Shown here one piece after another: positions 23,172 to 31,039 of a DNA stretch of 34,488 nt. The notes beneath the pieces are model-generated. The model had not been told where the DNA came from. It saw only the letters and a list, made by a program, of their open reading frames with translations, and did no database searches. The stretch's first letter is position 1. Each line of letters begins with the position of its first letter. The stretch covers positions 1-34,488 of the forward strand of contig JAFURI010000118.1 in NCBI GenBank assembly GCA_017471885.1, written 5' to 3'. Made by a program: the position numbers and the translations under genes. This stretch comes from Clostridia bacterium. Its GTDB lineage: Bacteria > Bacillota > Clostridia > Christensenellales > Aristaeellaceae.

Positions 23172-24722
23172 ATGCGGAAGTTTATGCTCATCCTGACGAC
23201 GATCCTGTGCCTGTTTGTCCTCACCTCCGCCCTTGCGGAATGTGAGACCGTCGTGATGGATTCCATCTGCGCCACCGTGGAAATTCCTGACAAGTATATT
23301 ACCATCACGCCCGCCAACATGAGCCTTCATCCCGAGTGGCTGGCCCGCATGGGCGCCGACGAAGCGGATCTGAAGGCCGACTGGTCCGAGCGGGGCGTGC
23401 TGCTGCAGGCCTGGAGCAGCGAGGGCGACGTGTGCCTTGAGATCACCGCCGTGCAGGATGATGAAGCCATGCAGTACTTCAACATCGACGAGCAGACCAC
23501 CAAGACCCGCTCCGTCTACCGCACCAGCCACCTGAAGAACACCCGCGGCGACGGCTGGACCTATCAGTCTGCCGAGTGGAAGAAGACCACCCAGTACGGC
23601 CGCTTCCTGATGCTCAAGTACAAGCGCACCCTGAACGGAGAGGCCATCCGCGGCTATGCCCGCCGTACCATCCGCAACGGCTATACCATCACGCTGGATT
23701 ATCAGGTGCACGGCCGCAGCCTCAAGAATGCGGACAACACCGCGCTCAACGGCATCATCAAGACCTGGAACTTCACCCAGGTTCTGCCCAAGCCCGTAAC
23801 CGCCGTGTCCAAGCTGAAGTTCGACAGTCAGCCTCCGGCGGAAACCAACACCGGCAAGTTCACCATCGAGGGTACCTGCGATCCCGGCCTGCACATCATC
23901 GCCGTGGCCATGCGCATGTCCTCCCCCGACCCCATCGTGTACGAGACCACCGCCACCAAGAAGGGGAAGTTCGAGATCGACGTGGCGCTGCCCAGCGAGG
24001 GCGTGTGGCTGATGACCCTCACCGTGGAAAACGGTGACGTGATCACCGAGGAGATCGTTTTCGACACCACCACCTATCAGGATGATCTGCTCCCCGTGAA
24101 TCTCGACGTGGACTGCCCCGTCACGCTGTCCGAAATGGATATGCACACCTTCACCGGCGACAAGACTGTCATCTCCGGCAAGACCATCCGCAGCGTCACC
24201 GTGCAGTGCCTGGTTGAGGGCGCCGTCTCCTACGACAAGCTGGTCAAGACCAACAACACCGGCAAGTTCTCCTTCTCCGTGGACACCTCCGCCGAGGGCG
24301 ATTACGAAATCACGCTGGTGTTCTCCAAGAAGAATTACTCCACCCGCCGCTTCACCATCAAGGCTTCCCGTACCCTCACCGATGAGCAGCGCAGGCAGCA
24401 GGTCCGTGACGAAGCCGTAAAACCCCGCTACGGTACCCTCAACAGCAAGCTGGAGCCATACACGGGCCGCATCATGGGCTACACGCTGTATCCGCAGGAA
24501 ATCGTGCAGTCCGGCGATGAATGGATCATCTTCGCCGCCATGACCAGGACCAAGTCCGCCTACAAGGACATCGTGGTTGTCATTACCAAGGAGGAGCCGC
24601 CGGTCACAGTCGCGGTAAACGAGCCTGTGAAGATGTACGGCGAATGCGTCGGCCCCTACGAGGTTACCTCCGAAGAAGGCACGAAGGAATATCCCTGCTT
24701 CGACCTGCTGTTCTGGGACTGA
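23172..24722 (+). CDS. Secreted protein with Ig-like domains, unknown function
   Basis: 516 aa. Start at 23172 (MRKFMLILTTILCLFVLTSALAECE) gives a typical signal peptide cleaved near residue 22; the frame extends upstream but crosses the promoter. Residues ~25-210 form a domain with VEIPDKYITITPANMSLHPEWLARMG, found in secreted proteins of related Clostridia but not one I can name. Residues ~220-310 and ~320-410 are two beta-sandwich segments with matching features (NTGKFTIEGTCDPG..KKGKFEIDVALPSEGVWLMTLTVEN and VISGKTIRSVTV..NTGKFSFSVDTSAEGDYEITLVF), like bacterial Ig-like repeats. No wall anchor is visible. It is a single-gene unit with its own promoter and terminator. Confidence 0.78.
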   Translation: MRKFMLILTTILCLFVLTSALAECETVVMDSICATVEIPDKYITITPANMSLHPEWLARMGADEADLKADWSERGVLLQAWSSEGDVCLEITAVQDDEAMQYFNIDEQTTKTRSVYRTSHLKNTRGDGWTYQSAEWKKTTQYGRFLMLKYKRTLNGEAIRGYARRTIRNGYTITLDYQVHGRSLKNADNTALNGIIKTWNFTQVLPKPVTAVSKLKFDSQPPAETNTGKFTIEGTCDPGLHIIAVAMRMSSPDPIVYETTATKKGKFEIDVALPSEGVWLMTLTVENGDVITEEIVFDTTTYQDDLLPVNLDVDCPVTLSEMDMHTFTGDKTVISGKTIRSVTVQCLVEGAVSYDKLVKTNNTGKFSFSVDTSAEGDYEITLVFSKKNYSTRRFTIKASRTLTDEQRRQQVRDEAVKPRYGTLNSKLEPYTGRIMGYTLYPQEIVQSGDEWIIFAAMTRTKSAYKDIVVVITKEEPPVTVAVNEPVKMYGECVGPYEVTSEEGTKEYPCFDLLFWD

Positions 24723-24742
24723 CAGAGTCTATGCAAATAATC

Positions 24743-24775
24743 AAGAGCCGATGGAAATAATCCATCGGCTCTTTT
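24743..24775 (+). terminator. Intrinsic terminator
   Basis: AAGAGCCGATGGA (24743-24755), loop AATAA, perfect 13-bp complement to 24773, then TT. It lies between the Ig-like protein gene and the converging nth gene and may serve both. Confidence 0.88.
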
Positions 24776-24785
24776 GCATGTCTGT

Positions 24786-25415
24786 TTACTTTTCAGCCCG
24801 CCGGGCCTTGCACATATCCTTCAGCGTACAGCTTTCACACAGGGGACGCTGCGCCTTGCACACCCGCCGTCCATGGAAAATCAGCCAGTGATGCGCATCG
24901 CACCAGTCGCACTTTGGGATGGCGCGCATCAGCTGCTTTTCGGTGTTCTCCACGTCCTTTGCGTCCGCCAGGCCCAGACGGTTGCTGACGCGGAACACAT
25001 GGGTGTCCACCGCAATGGCCGGAACCTTGAAGGCGTTGGCCATCACCACATTCGCGGTCTTGCGGCCTACGCCGGGCAGCGCCGTCAGCTCCTCCATAGT
25101 TTTTGGAACCTCGCCGCCGTGGTTGAGTGTAATCATCCTGCAGGCCCCGATGATATTCCCCGCCTTGCTCTTGAAGCCGCAGCTCTTCACCATCGGATAC
25201 AGATCCTCCACCGCAGCCGCAGCCATGCTCACCGCGTCGGGGTAACGGGCGAACACAGCCGGGGTCACCTTGTTGACCTGCTTGTCCGTGCACTGGGCCG
25301 ACAGCATGGTAGCCACCAGCGTCTCATAGGGATTGGTAAAGTTCAGCTCCGGCCCTGCGTCCGGATACAGACGCTTCAGTTCAGCCAGAATGGCTTTCTT
25401 GCTCACGCGGGGCAT
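24786..25415 (-). CDS. nth: Endonuclease III
   Basis: 209 aa, the usual length. The helix-hairpin-helix LPGVGRKTANVV carries catalytic Lys119, followed by Asp137 in VDTHVFRVSNRLGL. The C-terminal 4Fe-4S cluster is complete: Cys186, 193, 196 and 202 in a C-x6-C-x2-C-x5-C spacing. It is a glycosylase/AP lyase removing oxidised pyrimidines. It starts 10 nt after the folT stop with no terminator in between, so it is probably expressed from the THF-riboswitch transcript. Confidence 0.97.
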   Translation of the reverse strand: MPRVSKKAILAELKRLYPDAGPELNFTNPYETLVATMLSAQCTDKQVNKVTPAVFARYPDAVSMAAAAVEDLYPMVKSCGFKSKAGNIIGACRMITLNHGGEVPKTMEELTALPGVGRKTANVVMANAFKVPAIAVDTHVFRVSNRLGLADAKDVENTEKQLMRAIPKCDWCDAHHWLIFHGRRVCKAQRPLCESCTLKDMCKARRAEK

Positions 25416-25425
25416 AGGTACCTCC

Positions 25426-25959
25426 TTACAGCTTCAGGTAGCTTCGCGGAATCCGCCGCACCAGCCGGGCCATGCCCATGAGCAGCAGCGTCTTCAGCGG
25501 CATCTCGATCACATTGGTCACAAGGCGCATGGGCAGCTTAACCCAGAAGGTCTTGGCATACATCATGTACACCCATACCGAATTAAGCAGCATCTCGCCC
25601 AGCACAATCACCGGCACAACGGCCGCGACGGCGCGGAGCCATGTGATCTCCTTCTTGTGCAGCAGAAGCCCGTACCACAACCCGGACAGCGCCGCCGTCA
25701 GCGAGTAGCCCGGGAAATACGGACCGTACACATGGGTAAAGAGCAGATAATTCAGCACGTCGCCGATCACGCCCGTCATGGCGCCGTACACAGGGCCCAG
25801 CAGCATGCCTGCCATCGCCATGGGCAGAAAGCCCAGAATGCTCAGCCGCACCTCTGCCGACAGCTGGATGCTGAAGCGGCTCAGCACCACGTTCAGCGCT
25901 GCCATCAGGCCCAGAAACACCAGCTTCCTCGTTGAAAGATATACCCGTTTTTTCTCCAT
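25426..25959 (-). CDS. folT: Folate ECF transporter S-component
   Basis: 177 aa. ATG at 25959 (MEKKRVYLSTRKLVFLGLMAALNVVLS) has AAAGGAGG 12 nt upstream, within the terminator hairpin. Six hydrophobic segments; LSILGFLPMAMAGMLLGPVYGAMTGVIGD (about 43-71) and YGPYFPGYSLTAALSGLWYGLLL are typical of FolT. The N-terminal LMAALNVVLSR has the small-residue pattern that contacts EcfT. It binds folates at the membrane and needs an EcfA1A2T module, which this window encodes at 7050-9543. The upstream tetrahydrofolate riboswitch independently supports the substrate assignment. Confidence 0.93.
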   Translation of the reverse strand: MEKKRVYLSTRKLVFLGLMAALNVVLSRFSIQLSAEVRLSILGFLPMAMAGMLLGPVYGAMTGVIGDVLNYLLFTHVYGPYFPGYSLTAALSGLWYGLLLHKKEITWLRAVAAVVPVIVLGEMLLNSVWVYMMYAKTFWVKLPMRLVTNVIEMPLKTLLLMGMARLVRRIPRSYLKL

Positions 25960-25966
25960 CAGAAAC

Positions 25967-26013
25967 AAAAAGCCTCCTTTCGCGAGTACGCAAAAATCAG
26001 ACTCGCAGGAGGC
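25967..26013 (-). terminator. Riboswitch expression platform: terminator hairpin overlapping the folT RBS
   Basis: On the minus strand GCCTCC.GCGAGT (26013-26001) pairs with ACTCGC...GGAGGC (25987-25972), then five T (25971-25967). The AAAGGAGG of folT forms the 3' arm. Formation would therefore both terminate transcription and hide the ribosome binding site. Confidence 0.85.
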
Positions 26014-26020
26014 AGCACCA

Positions 26021-26125
26021 AAGCAGCGGGATGCGCCCGTGGCACCGCGTCAGTCTTGCGACCGGCTTCGTCTCATGACAACTCCCCGTTCATGAGCACT
26101 TGACGCGCCAAAGGCTACTCTGCCT
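26021..26125 (-). promoter_or_regulatory. Tetrahydrofolate (THF) riboswitch
   Basis: Minus-strand aptamer with the conserved THF-I elements in order: GAGTAG, GCGTCAAGTG, GGGGAGTTG, ACGAAG, CGCGGTGCC and GCATCCC. Helices check out by eye. P1 is AGGCAG with CTGCTT, P2 is TGGC with GCCA, P3 is a perfect CTCATGA with TCATGAG, and a GCAA-capped hairpin sits between ACGAAG and CGCGGTG. The GGGA of the P3 loop can form the pseudoknot with TCCC near the 3' end. It precedes folT. By known mechanism THF binding lowers expression. Confidence 0.93.
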
Positions 26126-26141
26126 GATACGAATCAATGTC

Positions 26142-26170
26142 ATTTTACCTTGATTTCACGCATATTGCAA
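26142..26170 (-). promoter_or_regulatory. Promoter of the THF riboswitch-folT-nth operon
   Basis: Minus-strand TTGCAA (26170-26165), 17-nt spacer, TAAAAT (26147-26142). The start site would be just 5' of the aptamer. Confidence 0.78.
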
Positions 26171-26182
26171 TACCTGTACAGC

Positions 26183-26215
26183 AAAAGAGCAGCCGGAGTT
26201 CTCCTCCGGCTGCTC
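26183..26215 (-). terminator. Intrinsic terminator of the asd-dapA-dapB operon
   Basis: On the minus strand GAGCAGCCGGAG (26215-26204), loop of 5, CTCCGGCTGCTC (26198-26187), then TTTT. It lies 6 nt after the dapB stop. Confidence 0.92.
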
Positions 26216-26221
26216 CTGAAA

Positions 26222-26968
26222 TCAGATCTGTCCGATCACGTCGTCCATGCTGTACATACCCGGCTCCCTGTCCATCAGGAATTCCGCCGCACGCAGCGCG
26301 CCGGTGGCGAACAGGGCGCGGTTTTCCGCGCTGTGGCTGATGGTGATCCGCTCGCTGGAGCCATAGAAGCCCACCTGATGCTCGCCTGTGATGGTGCCGC
26401 CGCGCACCGCATGCACGCCGATCTCATTGTGCTGACGCTTGGCGTCTCGGCCATAGCGTCCGCCCTTGACCTCCCGCGGCTGATCGTACACGTCCTTCAC
26501 GGCGTCGTAGAGCATCAGCGCGGTGCCGCTGGGCGCGTCCATCTTGCGGTTGTGGTGCATCTCCACAATCTCCACGTCAAAATCTTCGCCCAGCACCATG
26601 GCGGCGCGGCGGATCAGGGAACGCACCAGCGCAATGCCAAGGCTCATGTTGCCGGAACGGAACACCGGGATCACTTGGCTTGCCTCGTCGATGCGCGCCA
26701 GCTGTTCCTCCGTCAGCCCCGTGGCGCAGATGACCGCAGGCACGCGGTTCCTGACCGCATAGTCCAGCAGATCGGCGCCGGGCTTCCAGTTGGAGAAGTC
26801 GATGATCACGTCTGCCTTCGGAGCGTTGGCATAGTCGGTATACAGGGGGAAATCAGCCTGACCGGGCACGATATCCACGCCGCAGACGATTTCCACGCCC
26901 TGCGCCTTGCAGAGCTTCGCTACCTCGCGGCCCATAAAGCCCAGCGCGCCGCTGAGAAGAATCTTCAT
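26222..26968 (-). CDS. dapB: 4-hydroxy-tetrahydrodipicolinate reductase
   Basis: 248 aa from the ATG at 26968, 8 nt after GGAGG; the ATG at 26974 is only 2 nt from the RBS. The N-terminal nucleotide-binding motif is GALGFMG (7-13). The catalytic signature HHNRKMDAPSGTA (138-150) holds the His pair and Lys of DapB, and ATGLTEEQ and FRSGNMSLG are also typical. It reduces the DapA product with NAD(P)H on the way to diaminopimelate and lysine. It is the third gene of the lysine-riboswitch operon, 15 nt after dapA. Confidence 0.96.
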   Translation of the reverse strand: MKILLSGALGFMGREVAKLCKAQGVEIVCGVDIVPGQADFPLYTDYANAPKADVIIDFSNWKPGADLLDYAVRNRVPAVICATGLTEEQLARIDEASQVIPVFRSGNMSLGIALVRSLIRRAAMVLGEDFDVEIVEMHHNRKMDAPSGTALMLYDAVKDVYDQPREVKGGRYGRDAKRQHNEIGVHAVRGGTITGEHQVGFYGSSERITISHSAENRALFATGALRAAEFLMDREPGMYSMDDVIGQI

Positions 26969-26983
26969 TCCCATATCCTCCGC

Positions 26984-27871
26984 TTACTTCAGCAGGCCCA
27001 GATCGCGCATGACGGCAGCCATCTTCTCCCGGTTGCCGGGCTGCATGGGTACCAGAGGCAGACGAACGTCCTCCTGAATCATACCCAGCATGGCCATGGC
27101 TGCCTTACAGGGAATGGGGCTGGTTTCGCTGAACAGCGCCTTGATGAAGGGAGTCAGGCGCATCTGCATGGCCGCGGCCTCGTCCCACTTGCCCTGAAGG
27201 GCCAGATGGGTCATATCGGAGGTTTCCCTGGGCATCACGTTGGAGATGACGGAAATCACGCCCTTGAAGCCCATGACCATCAGCGGGATGATCACCTCGT
27301 CGCTGCCGGAGTAAAAATCCACGTCGTCCTTGCACAACAGCACCTTTTCCATAGCCTGCGCCACGTCAGCGTTGGCCTCCTTCACGGCGATGATGTTGTC
27401 GTGCTGGACGATCTTCTTCAGGGTCTGGGGCATGATGTTCATGCCGGTGCGGGAGGGCACGTTGTACACGATGCTGGGCAGCTTGCAGCTGTCGGCAATG
27501 GCATGGAAGTGGGCAATCAGGCCTTCCTGCGTGGTCTTATTGTAGTAGGGGGTCACATGAAGCACCGCAGCCGCGCCGCTGTCCTCCACGGCCTTGCTGG
27601 CCTCAATGGCTTCCCTGGTGCAGTTGCTGCCTGCGCCGGCCACCACGGGCACGCGGCCCGCAGCCTTATCTACCACGCGGCGGATGACGGCGATATGCTC
27701 CTCCCACGTCATGGTGGAGGGCTCGCCGGTGGTGCCGGCGGCAATCAACGCGTCCACACCGTTTTGGATCTGATCCTCCACAAGCCAGTCAAGGCCTTCC
27801 CAGTCGATGCTGTCGCCCTTGAAAGGAGTCACAATGGCGGTGCCGCAGCCGGTGAACAGAGTCTTCTTCAT
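26984..27871 (-). CDS. dapA: 4-hydroxy-tetrahydrodipicolinate synthase
   Basis: 295 aa, start at 27871 eight nt after AGGAGG. Schiff-base Lys164 in AVKEANA, GTTGE (46-50), Tyr136 and Arg141 in YNVPSRTG, and TPYYNKTTQEG are all present, as in active DapA (with GTTGEPST where GTTGESPT is common). It condenses pyruvate with aspartate semialdehyde made by the upstream asd product. Middle gene of asd-dapA-dapB. Confidence 0.96.
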   Translation of the reverse strand: MKKTLFTGCGTAIVTPFKGDSIDWEGLDWLVEDQIQNGVDALIAAGTTGEPSTMTWEEHIAVIRRVVDKAAGRVPVVAGAGSNCTREAIEASKAVEDSGAAAVLHVTPYYNKTTQEGLIAHFHAIADSCKLPSIVYNVPSRTGMNIMPQTLKKIVQHDNIIAVKEANADVAQAMEKVLLCKDDVDFYSGSDEVIIPLMVMGFKGVISVISNVMPRETSDMTHLALQGKWDEAAAMQMRLTPFIKALFSETSPIPCKAAMAMLGMIQEDVRLPLVPMQPGNREKMAAVMRDLGLLK

Positions 27872-27904
27872 TATTCTGACCTCCTGATCAATGGTTCATG
27901 ATTA

Positions 27905-28990
27905 TCAGGCCTTGCGCTGAATGTAGCCCTTGCGGCACAGCAGCTCAGCCGTGAGGATACCGCCGCCGGCGGCGCCGCGCACGGTGTTGTGGCTCAGGCA
28001 GACAAAACGGTAGTCGAACAGCTTGTCGGGGCGCAGACGGCCGATGGACACGCCGAAGCCGTTCTGGAAATCCCGGTCCAGCCTGGTCTGGGGACGGGTG
28101 GGATCCTCGAAGTACTGGAGGAAGGGCTTGGGCGCGGAGGGAAGCTCCAGCCGCTGGGCCTCGGTCTCGTAATTCAGCCAGCGTTCCTTGATCTCCTCCA
28201 TGGAGGGCTTGTTTTTGAAAGACACGGACACAGCCGCCATATGGCCGTCGGAAGCAGCCACGCGCAGACACTGGGCGCTGATCACGGGCAGCTGGGCATT
28301 GACGATTTTACCGTCCTCCACACGGCCCCACAGCTTCAGGGGCTCGTTCTCGCTCTTCTCGTCCTCACCGCCGATATAGGGGATCACGTTATCCACCATT
28401 TCAGGCCAGGTCTTGAAGGTCTTGCCCGCGCCGCTGATGGCCTGATAGGTGCATACGCTGACCTTTTCCGGGCCGAAGTCCATCAGAGGAGTCAGGGCGG
28501 GCACATAGCTCTGGATAGAGCAGTTGGGCTTCACAGCGATGAAGCCGCGCTCCGTGCCCAGACGTCTGCGCTGGCTCTCAATGACCTCCAGGTGCGCCGC
28601 GTTGATCTCCGGCACCACCATGGGCACGTCCTCCACGCCGCGGCAGGCACTGTTGTTGCTCACCACGGGGATTTCGTGCTTTGCGTAGGCCTCCTCCAGC
28701 GCGCGGATCTCATCCTTCTTCATATCCACGGCGCAGAAGACAAAATCAACCTTCTCCCCCACTTCATCGATGTTTGCGGCGTCCACAACAATCATATCTG
28801 CCACATCAGAGGGGATTTCCCAGTCAAAAGCCCAGCGATCCCCCACCGCTTCCCGGTAGGTATGACCAGCGCTGCGGGCAGAGGCCGCCACGCACGTCAC
28901 CTGAAACCAGGGATGATTCTTCAGCAGGGAAATGAAACGCTGACCCACCATGCCGGTGGCGCCGACGATACCAACGCGATACTTCTCCAT
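27905..28990 (-). CDS. asd: Aspartate-semialdehyde dehydrogenase, archaeal/fungal type
   Basis: 361 aa. Start at 28990 (MEKYRVGIVGATGMVGQRF) lies 10 nt after AAGGAG; the open frame upstream runs through the riboswitch and is not coding. NADP-binding GIVGATGMVG (7-16), nucleophile Cys157 in VKPNCSIQSY, TYQAISGAGK and the C-terminal LSHNTVRGAAGG are those of the archaeal and yeast-type enzyme, also found in some Clostridia. It makes aspartate semialdehyde for lysine, threonine and methionine synthesis. It is the first gene after the lysine riboswitch. Confidence 0.96.
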   Translation of the reverse strand: MEKYRVGIVGATGMVGQRFISLLKNHPWFQVTCVAASARSAGHTYREAVGDRWAFDWEIPSDVADMIVVDAANIDEVGEKVDFVFCAVDMKKDEIRALEEAYAKHEIPVVSNNSACRGVEDVPMVVPEINAAHLEVIESQRRRLGTERGFIAVKPNCSIQSYVPALTPLMDFGPEKVSVCTYQAISGAGKTFKTWPEMVDNVIPYIGGEDEKSENEPLKLWGRVEDGKIVNAQLPVISAQCLRVAASDGHMAAVSVSFKNKPSMEEIKERWLNYETEAQRLELPSAPKPFLQYFEDPTRPQTRLDRDFQNGFGVSIGRLRPDKLFDYRFVCLSHNTVRGAAGGGILTAELLCRKGYIQRKA

Positions 28991-29032
28991 ATGCAAACAA
29001 CTCCTTCTGATGCTATCCTGCCCGCCGGAATG

Positions 29033-29064
29033 AAAAAAATCACCCCAAGCTGCAGCCTGCGGTG
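29033..29064 (-). terminator. Lysine riboswitch expression platform: intrinsic terminator
   Basis: On the minus strand CACCGCAGG (29064-29056), loop CTGCAG, CTTGGGGTG (29049-29041) with one G-G mismatch, then A and seven T (29039-29033). It sits between the aptamer and the asd RBS. Confidence 0.8.
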
Positions 29065-29111
29065 CGCTCCGGAAGCAAGCAGTACACACCCGTACCGCAT
29101 ACGCCTCCGCT

Positions 29112-29283
29112 GAACCAGCGCTCCGCCGGACGCTCCGTCCGATGACAGATGCAGACCTGTTAACCCTGCATCCAAGGCCGCGCACCGGGCATGCTTCGTC
29201 CTTTCGGCGCCGATCCCTTTCCTGCAGCCTCTGCGGAGCCTCGTCCTCCGCCGCAGTACTCTTGAGCAGCGCACCTCTGATTC
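29112..29283 (-). promoter_or_regulatory. Lysine riboswitch (L box)
   Basis: The ~172-nt minus-strand leader has the L-box elements in order: AGAGGTGCG, AGTA, GAAAGGGATC (29221-29212), GCCGAA (29208-29203), a GATGCAG/CTGCATC helix (29172-29166 with 29154-29148), TGTC, and a GGACG/CGTCC arm followed by GGCGGAGC. P1 closes with GAATCAG (29283-29277) and CTGGTTC (29118-29112). It precedes asd-dapA-dapB, the expected target genes. Lysine binding should favour the downstream terminator. Confidence 0.93.
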
Positions 29284-29311
29284 AATCTTATGCTTTTTGG
29301 AAACCGTTCCT

Positions 29312-29340
29312 ATCATATCATGAAAGGCTTTTCCTGTCAA
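29312..29340 (-). promoter_or_regulatory. Promoter of the lysine riboswitch-asd-dapA-dapB operon
   Basis: Minus-strand perfect TTGACA (29340-29335), 17-nt spacer, TATGAT (29317-29312). Start expected near 29305, about 20 nt before the aptamer. Confidence 0.88.
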
Positions 29341-29385
29341 CAGGATGGTTTGTTTCTGCCTTGTATCCGTTGGCAAAAAGTCCAT

Positions 29386-29402
29386 TGTTTACAATGTAGA
29401 CA
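29386..29402 (+). promoter_or_regulatory. Operator-like palindrome upstream of the motor operon
   Basis: TGTTTACA-a-TGTAGACA: arms match at seven of eight positions around one central base. It directly abuts the -35 element at 29403. A second TTTACAA lies 15 nt downstream of the first. A repressor or activator site is inferred from position and symmetry. Confidence 0.45.
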
Positions 29403-29431
29403 TTTACAACCAGCGTCGTTTCTGTTACAAT
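29403..29431 (+). promoter_or_regulatory. Promoter of the MotA/MotB-like operon
   Basis: TTTACA (29403-29408), 17-nt spacer, TGt-TACAAT (29423-29431). Confidence 0.78.
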
Positions 29432-29497
29432 AATGTTAAGCATCAAATCTAAGCTGCCACACGGCGCATAATCATTTATACCAAGGAGGACCGCATC

Positions 29498-31036
29498 ATG
29501 AATGATATTCTCCGCACCGCCCAATCCCTGCTGCCCGATCTGGGCAATCTGCTGGTCTATGCAGCCATCGCGCTGGTAACGCTGACCGGCGTCTTCAAGT
29601 GTCTTGTTCCCCTGTGGAACACCACACACGCCATGCGCCGCGCCATCCGCCGGCTGCAGCGCGACGCAGGCAACATCTCCGGCGAAAAGCCCGTATGGCA
29701 GGAGAGCCGCTTCATGGGCCGCAGGCTGAAGGGCTCGTGGCTGCGCTTCCTGCAGAACGCCGAGCAGCTGGATCGCCGCGGTCTGCCCTGCAACGTGGAG
29801 GATTACATCAATGACGACACCGTCACTCACGGCCCCGGCAACGCCACGCTGGCCGAACTGATTCCCAGCCTGCTGACCTCGCTGGGTATTCTTGGCACCT
29901 TCATGGGCATGATGCGCGGTCTGGGCGGTCTGGATTTCTCCAACTCGGAGAATATCATCGCGGGCATCCCGGTGCTGCTCAACGGCATGCAGTTTGCCTT
30001 CGGTACCTCCGTGGCGGGCATCGGCTGCTCGCTGGCATTCAACATGCTCAACCGCATTGCACAGGGCTCCAGTTATCGTGCCATCGATGAATTTGTGGAG
30101 TCCTTCACCCAGCTGGCCATGCAGCGCCCGCTGGATAACGACGTGCAGCTCCTTTGCCAGAATCAGGACGCCAACCACATGCTTTCCACCCTTGCCGACG
30201 GACTGCCCCAGCAGATTGCCGGCTCCATCGAGCACTCCCTCGCCCGCACCATGCAGCCCGTGGCCAAGAGCATGGATAACTTCATCATCGCCGCCACCCG
30301 TGCGCAGGTGGACGGCGTGGGCCGCATCGTCAACAACTTCGTTTCCCAGATGAACGACTCCCTCGGCTCCCAGCTGCTGAATCTTGGCAAGACCCTGACG
30401 GAAATCAACCAGCACCAGCAGCTGTCCATGGAGCGCGTGGAGGAAACCTACCGCTCCGCAGCCGCCATTGCGCAGGACGTGGGGCGCATGCAGGGCGTAA
30501 GCCAGGACGTGATCGTCCACTTCGAGCAGTATATCCGCGAGCTGAGCGAATCCCGCCGCAGGGACGAAACCTTCGAGCGCACCTCTGCGGATCTGCTGGA
30601 GAAGATGCACAAGGCCGCAGGCGAACAGCAGCATACACTGGACGCGCTGCGCTCCTATCAGGATGACCTGACCGTCGCCCTCAAATCCTTCACCCAGCAG
30701 AGCCGGGATACCGTCTCCAGCCTGCAGCAGTCCGCTGAGGACAATGCCGCCCGCCTTGCCGGCGTAGGCAAGACCATGGAGCAGTCCGGCGATCAGATCG
30801 CCCGCAGCTACGAGACCTTCGTGCAGGACGTGGTGGAGGGTGTTTCCCGCTCCATGGGCATGTTTGATCAGGGCGTCAACGCCATGGTGCAGACTCTGTC
30901 CGACAGCATCACCCGGCTCAAAGAGGTTTCCGGCGGCATGACCGCCTCCCAGGCCGGTGAAATCCAGCGTCTGCTTGCCAGCATGGAAAAGAGCCTGACC
31001 CAGGCCCTCTCTGCCCACGACAAGAAGGAGGCGTAA
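29498..31036 (+). CDS. MotA/TolQ/ExbB-family channel protein with long C-terminal tail (ZorA-like)
   Basis: 512 aa, start at 29498 after AAGGAGG. Three membrane helices: ~17-38, ~119-140 (LIPSLLTSLGILGTFMGMMRGL) and ~156-185 (GIPVLLNGMQFAFGTSVAGIGCSLAFNML). The GILGTFMG and FGTSVAGIG motifs are those of the proton-channel superfamily, closest by eye to ZorA and similar long-tailed members. Residues ~195-512 are a polar, mostly helical tail rich in Gln, Ser and Glu with heptad-like stretches, expected in the cytoplasm. With the next gene it should form an ion-driven rotary or force-generating complex. The gene is the first of four in an operon. Assignment to Zorya itself is not supported because no ZorC, ZorD or ZorE is nearby. 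Confidence 0.85.
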   Translation: MNDILRTAQSLLPDLGNLLVYAAIALVTLTGVFKCLVPLWNTTHAMRRAIRRLQRDAGNISGEKPVWQESRFMGRRLKGSWLRFLQNAEQLDRRGLPCNVEDYINDDTVTHGPGNATLAELIPSLLTSLGILGTFMGMMRGLGGLDFSNSENIIAGIPVLLNGMQFAFGTSVAGIGCSLAFNMLNRIAQGSSYRAIDEFVESFTQLAMQRPLDNDVQLLCQNQDANHMLSTLADGLPQQIAGSIEHSLARTMQPVAKSMDNFIIAATRAQVDGVGRIVNNFVSQMNDSLGSQLLNLGKTLTEINQHQQLSMERVEETYRSAAAIAQDVGRMQGVSQDVIVHFEQYIRELSESRRRDETFERTSADLLEKMHKAAGEQQHTLDALRSYQDDLTVALKSFTQQSRDTVSSLQQSAEDNAARLAGVGKTMEQSGDQIARSYETFVQDVVEGVSRSMGMFDQGVNAMVQTLSDSITRLKEVSGGMTASQAGEIQRLLASMEKSLTQALSAHDKKEA

Positions 31037-31039
31037 TCC

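Noticed and set aside
25967..26125. A T-box leader upstream of folT
   Set aside because: No T-box sequence or specifier loop is present, whereas the THF aptamer elements appear in full order.
28991..29185. Upstream extension of asd in frame
   Set aside because: It would translate through the lysine aptamer and terminator; ATG at 28990 has a good RBS and matches the family N-terminus.
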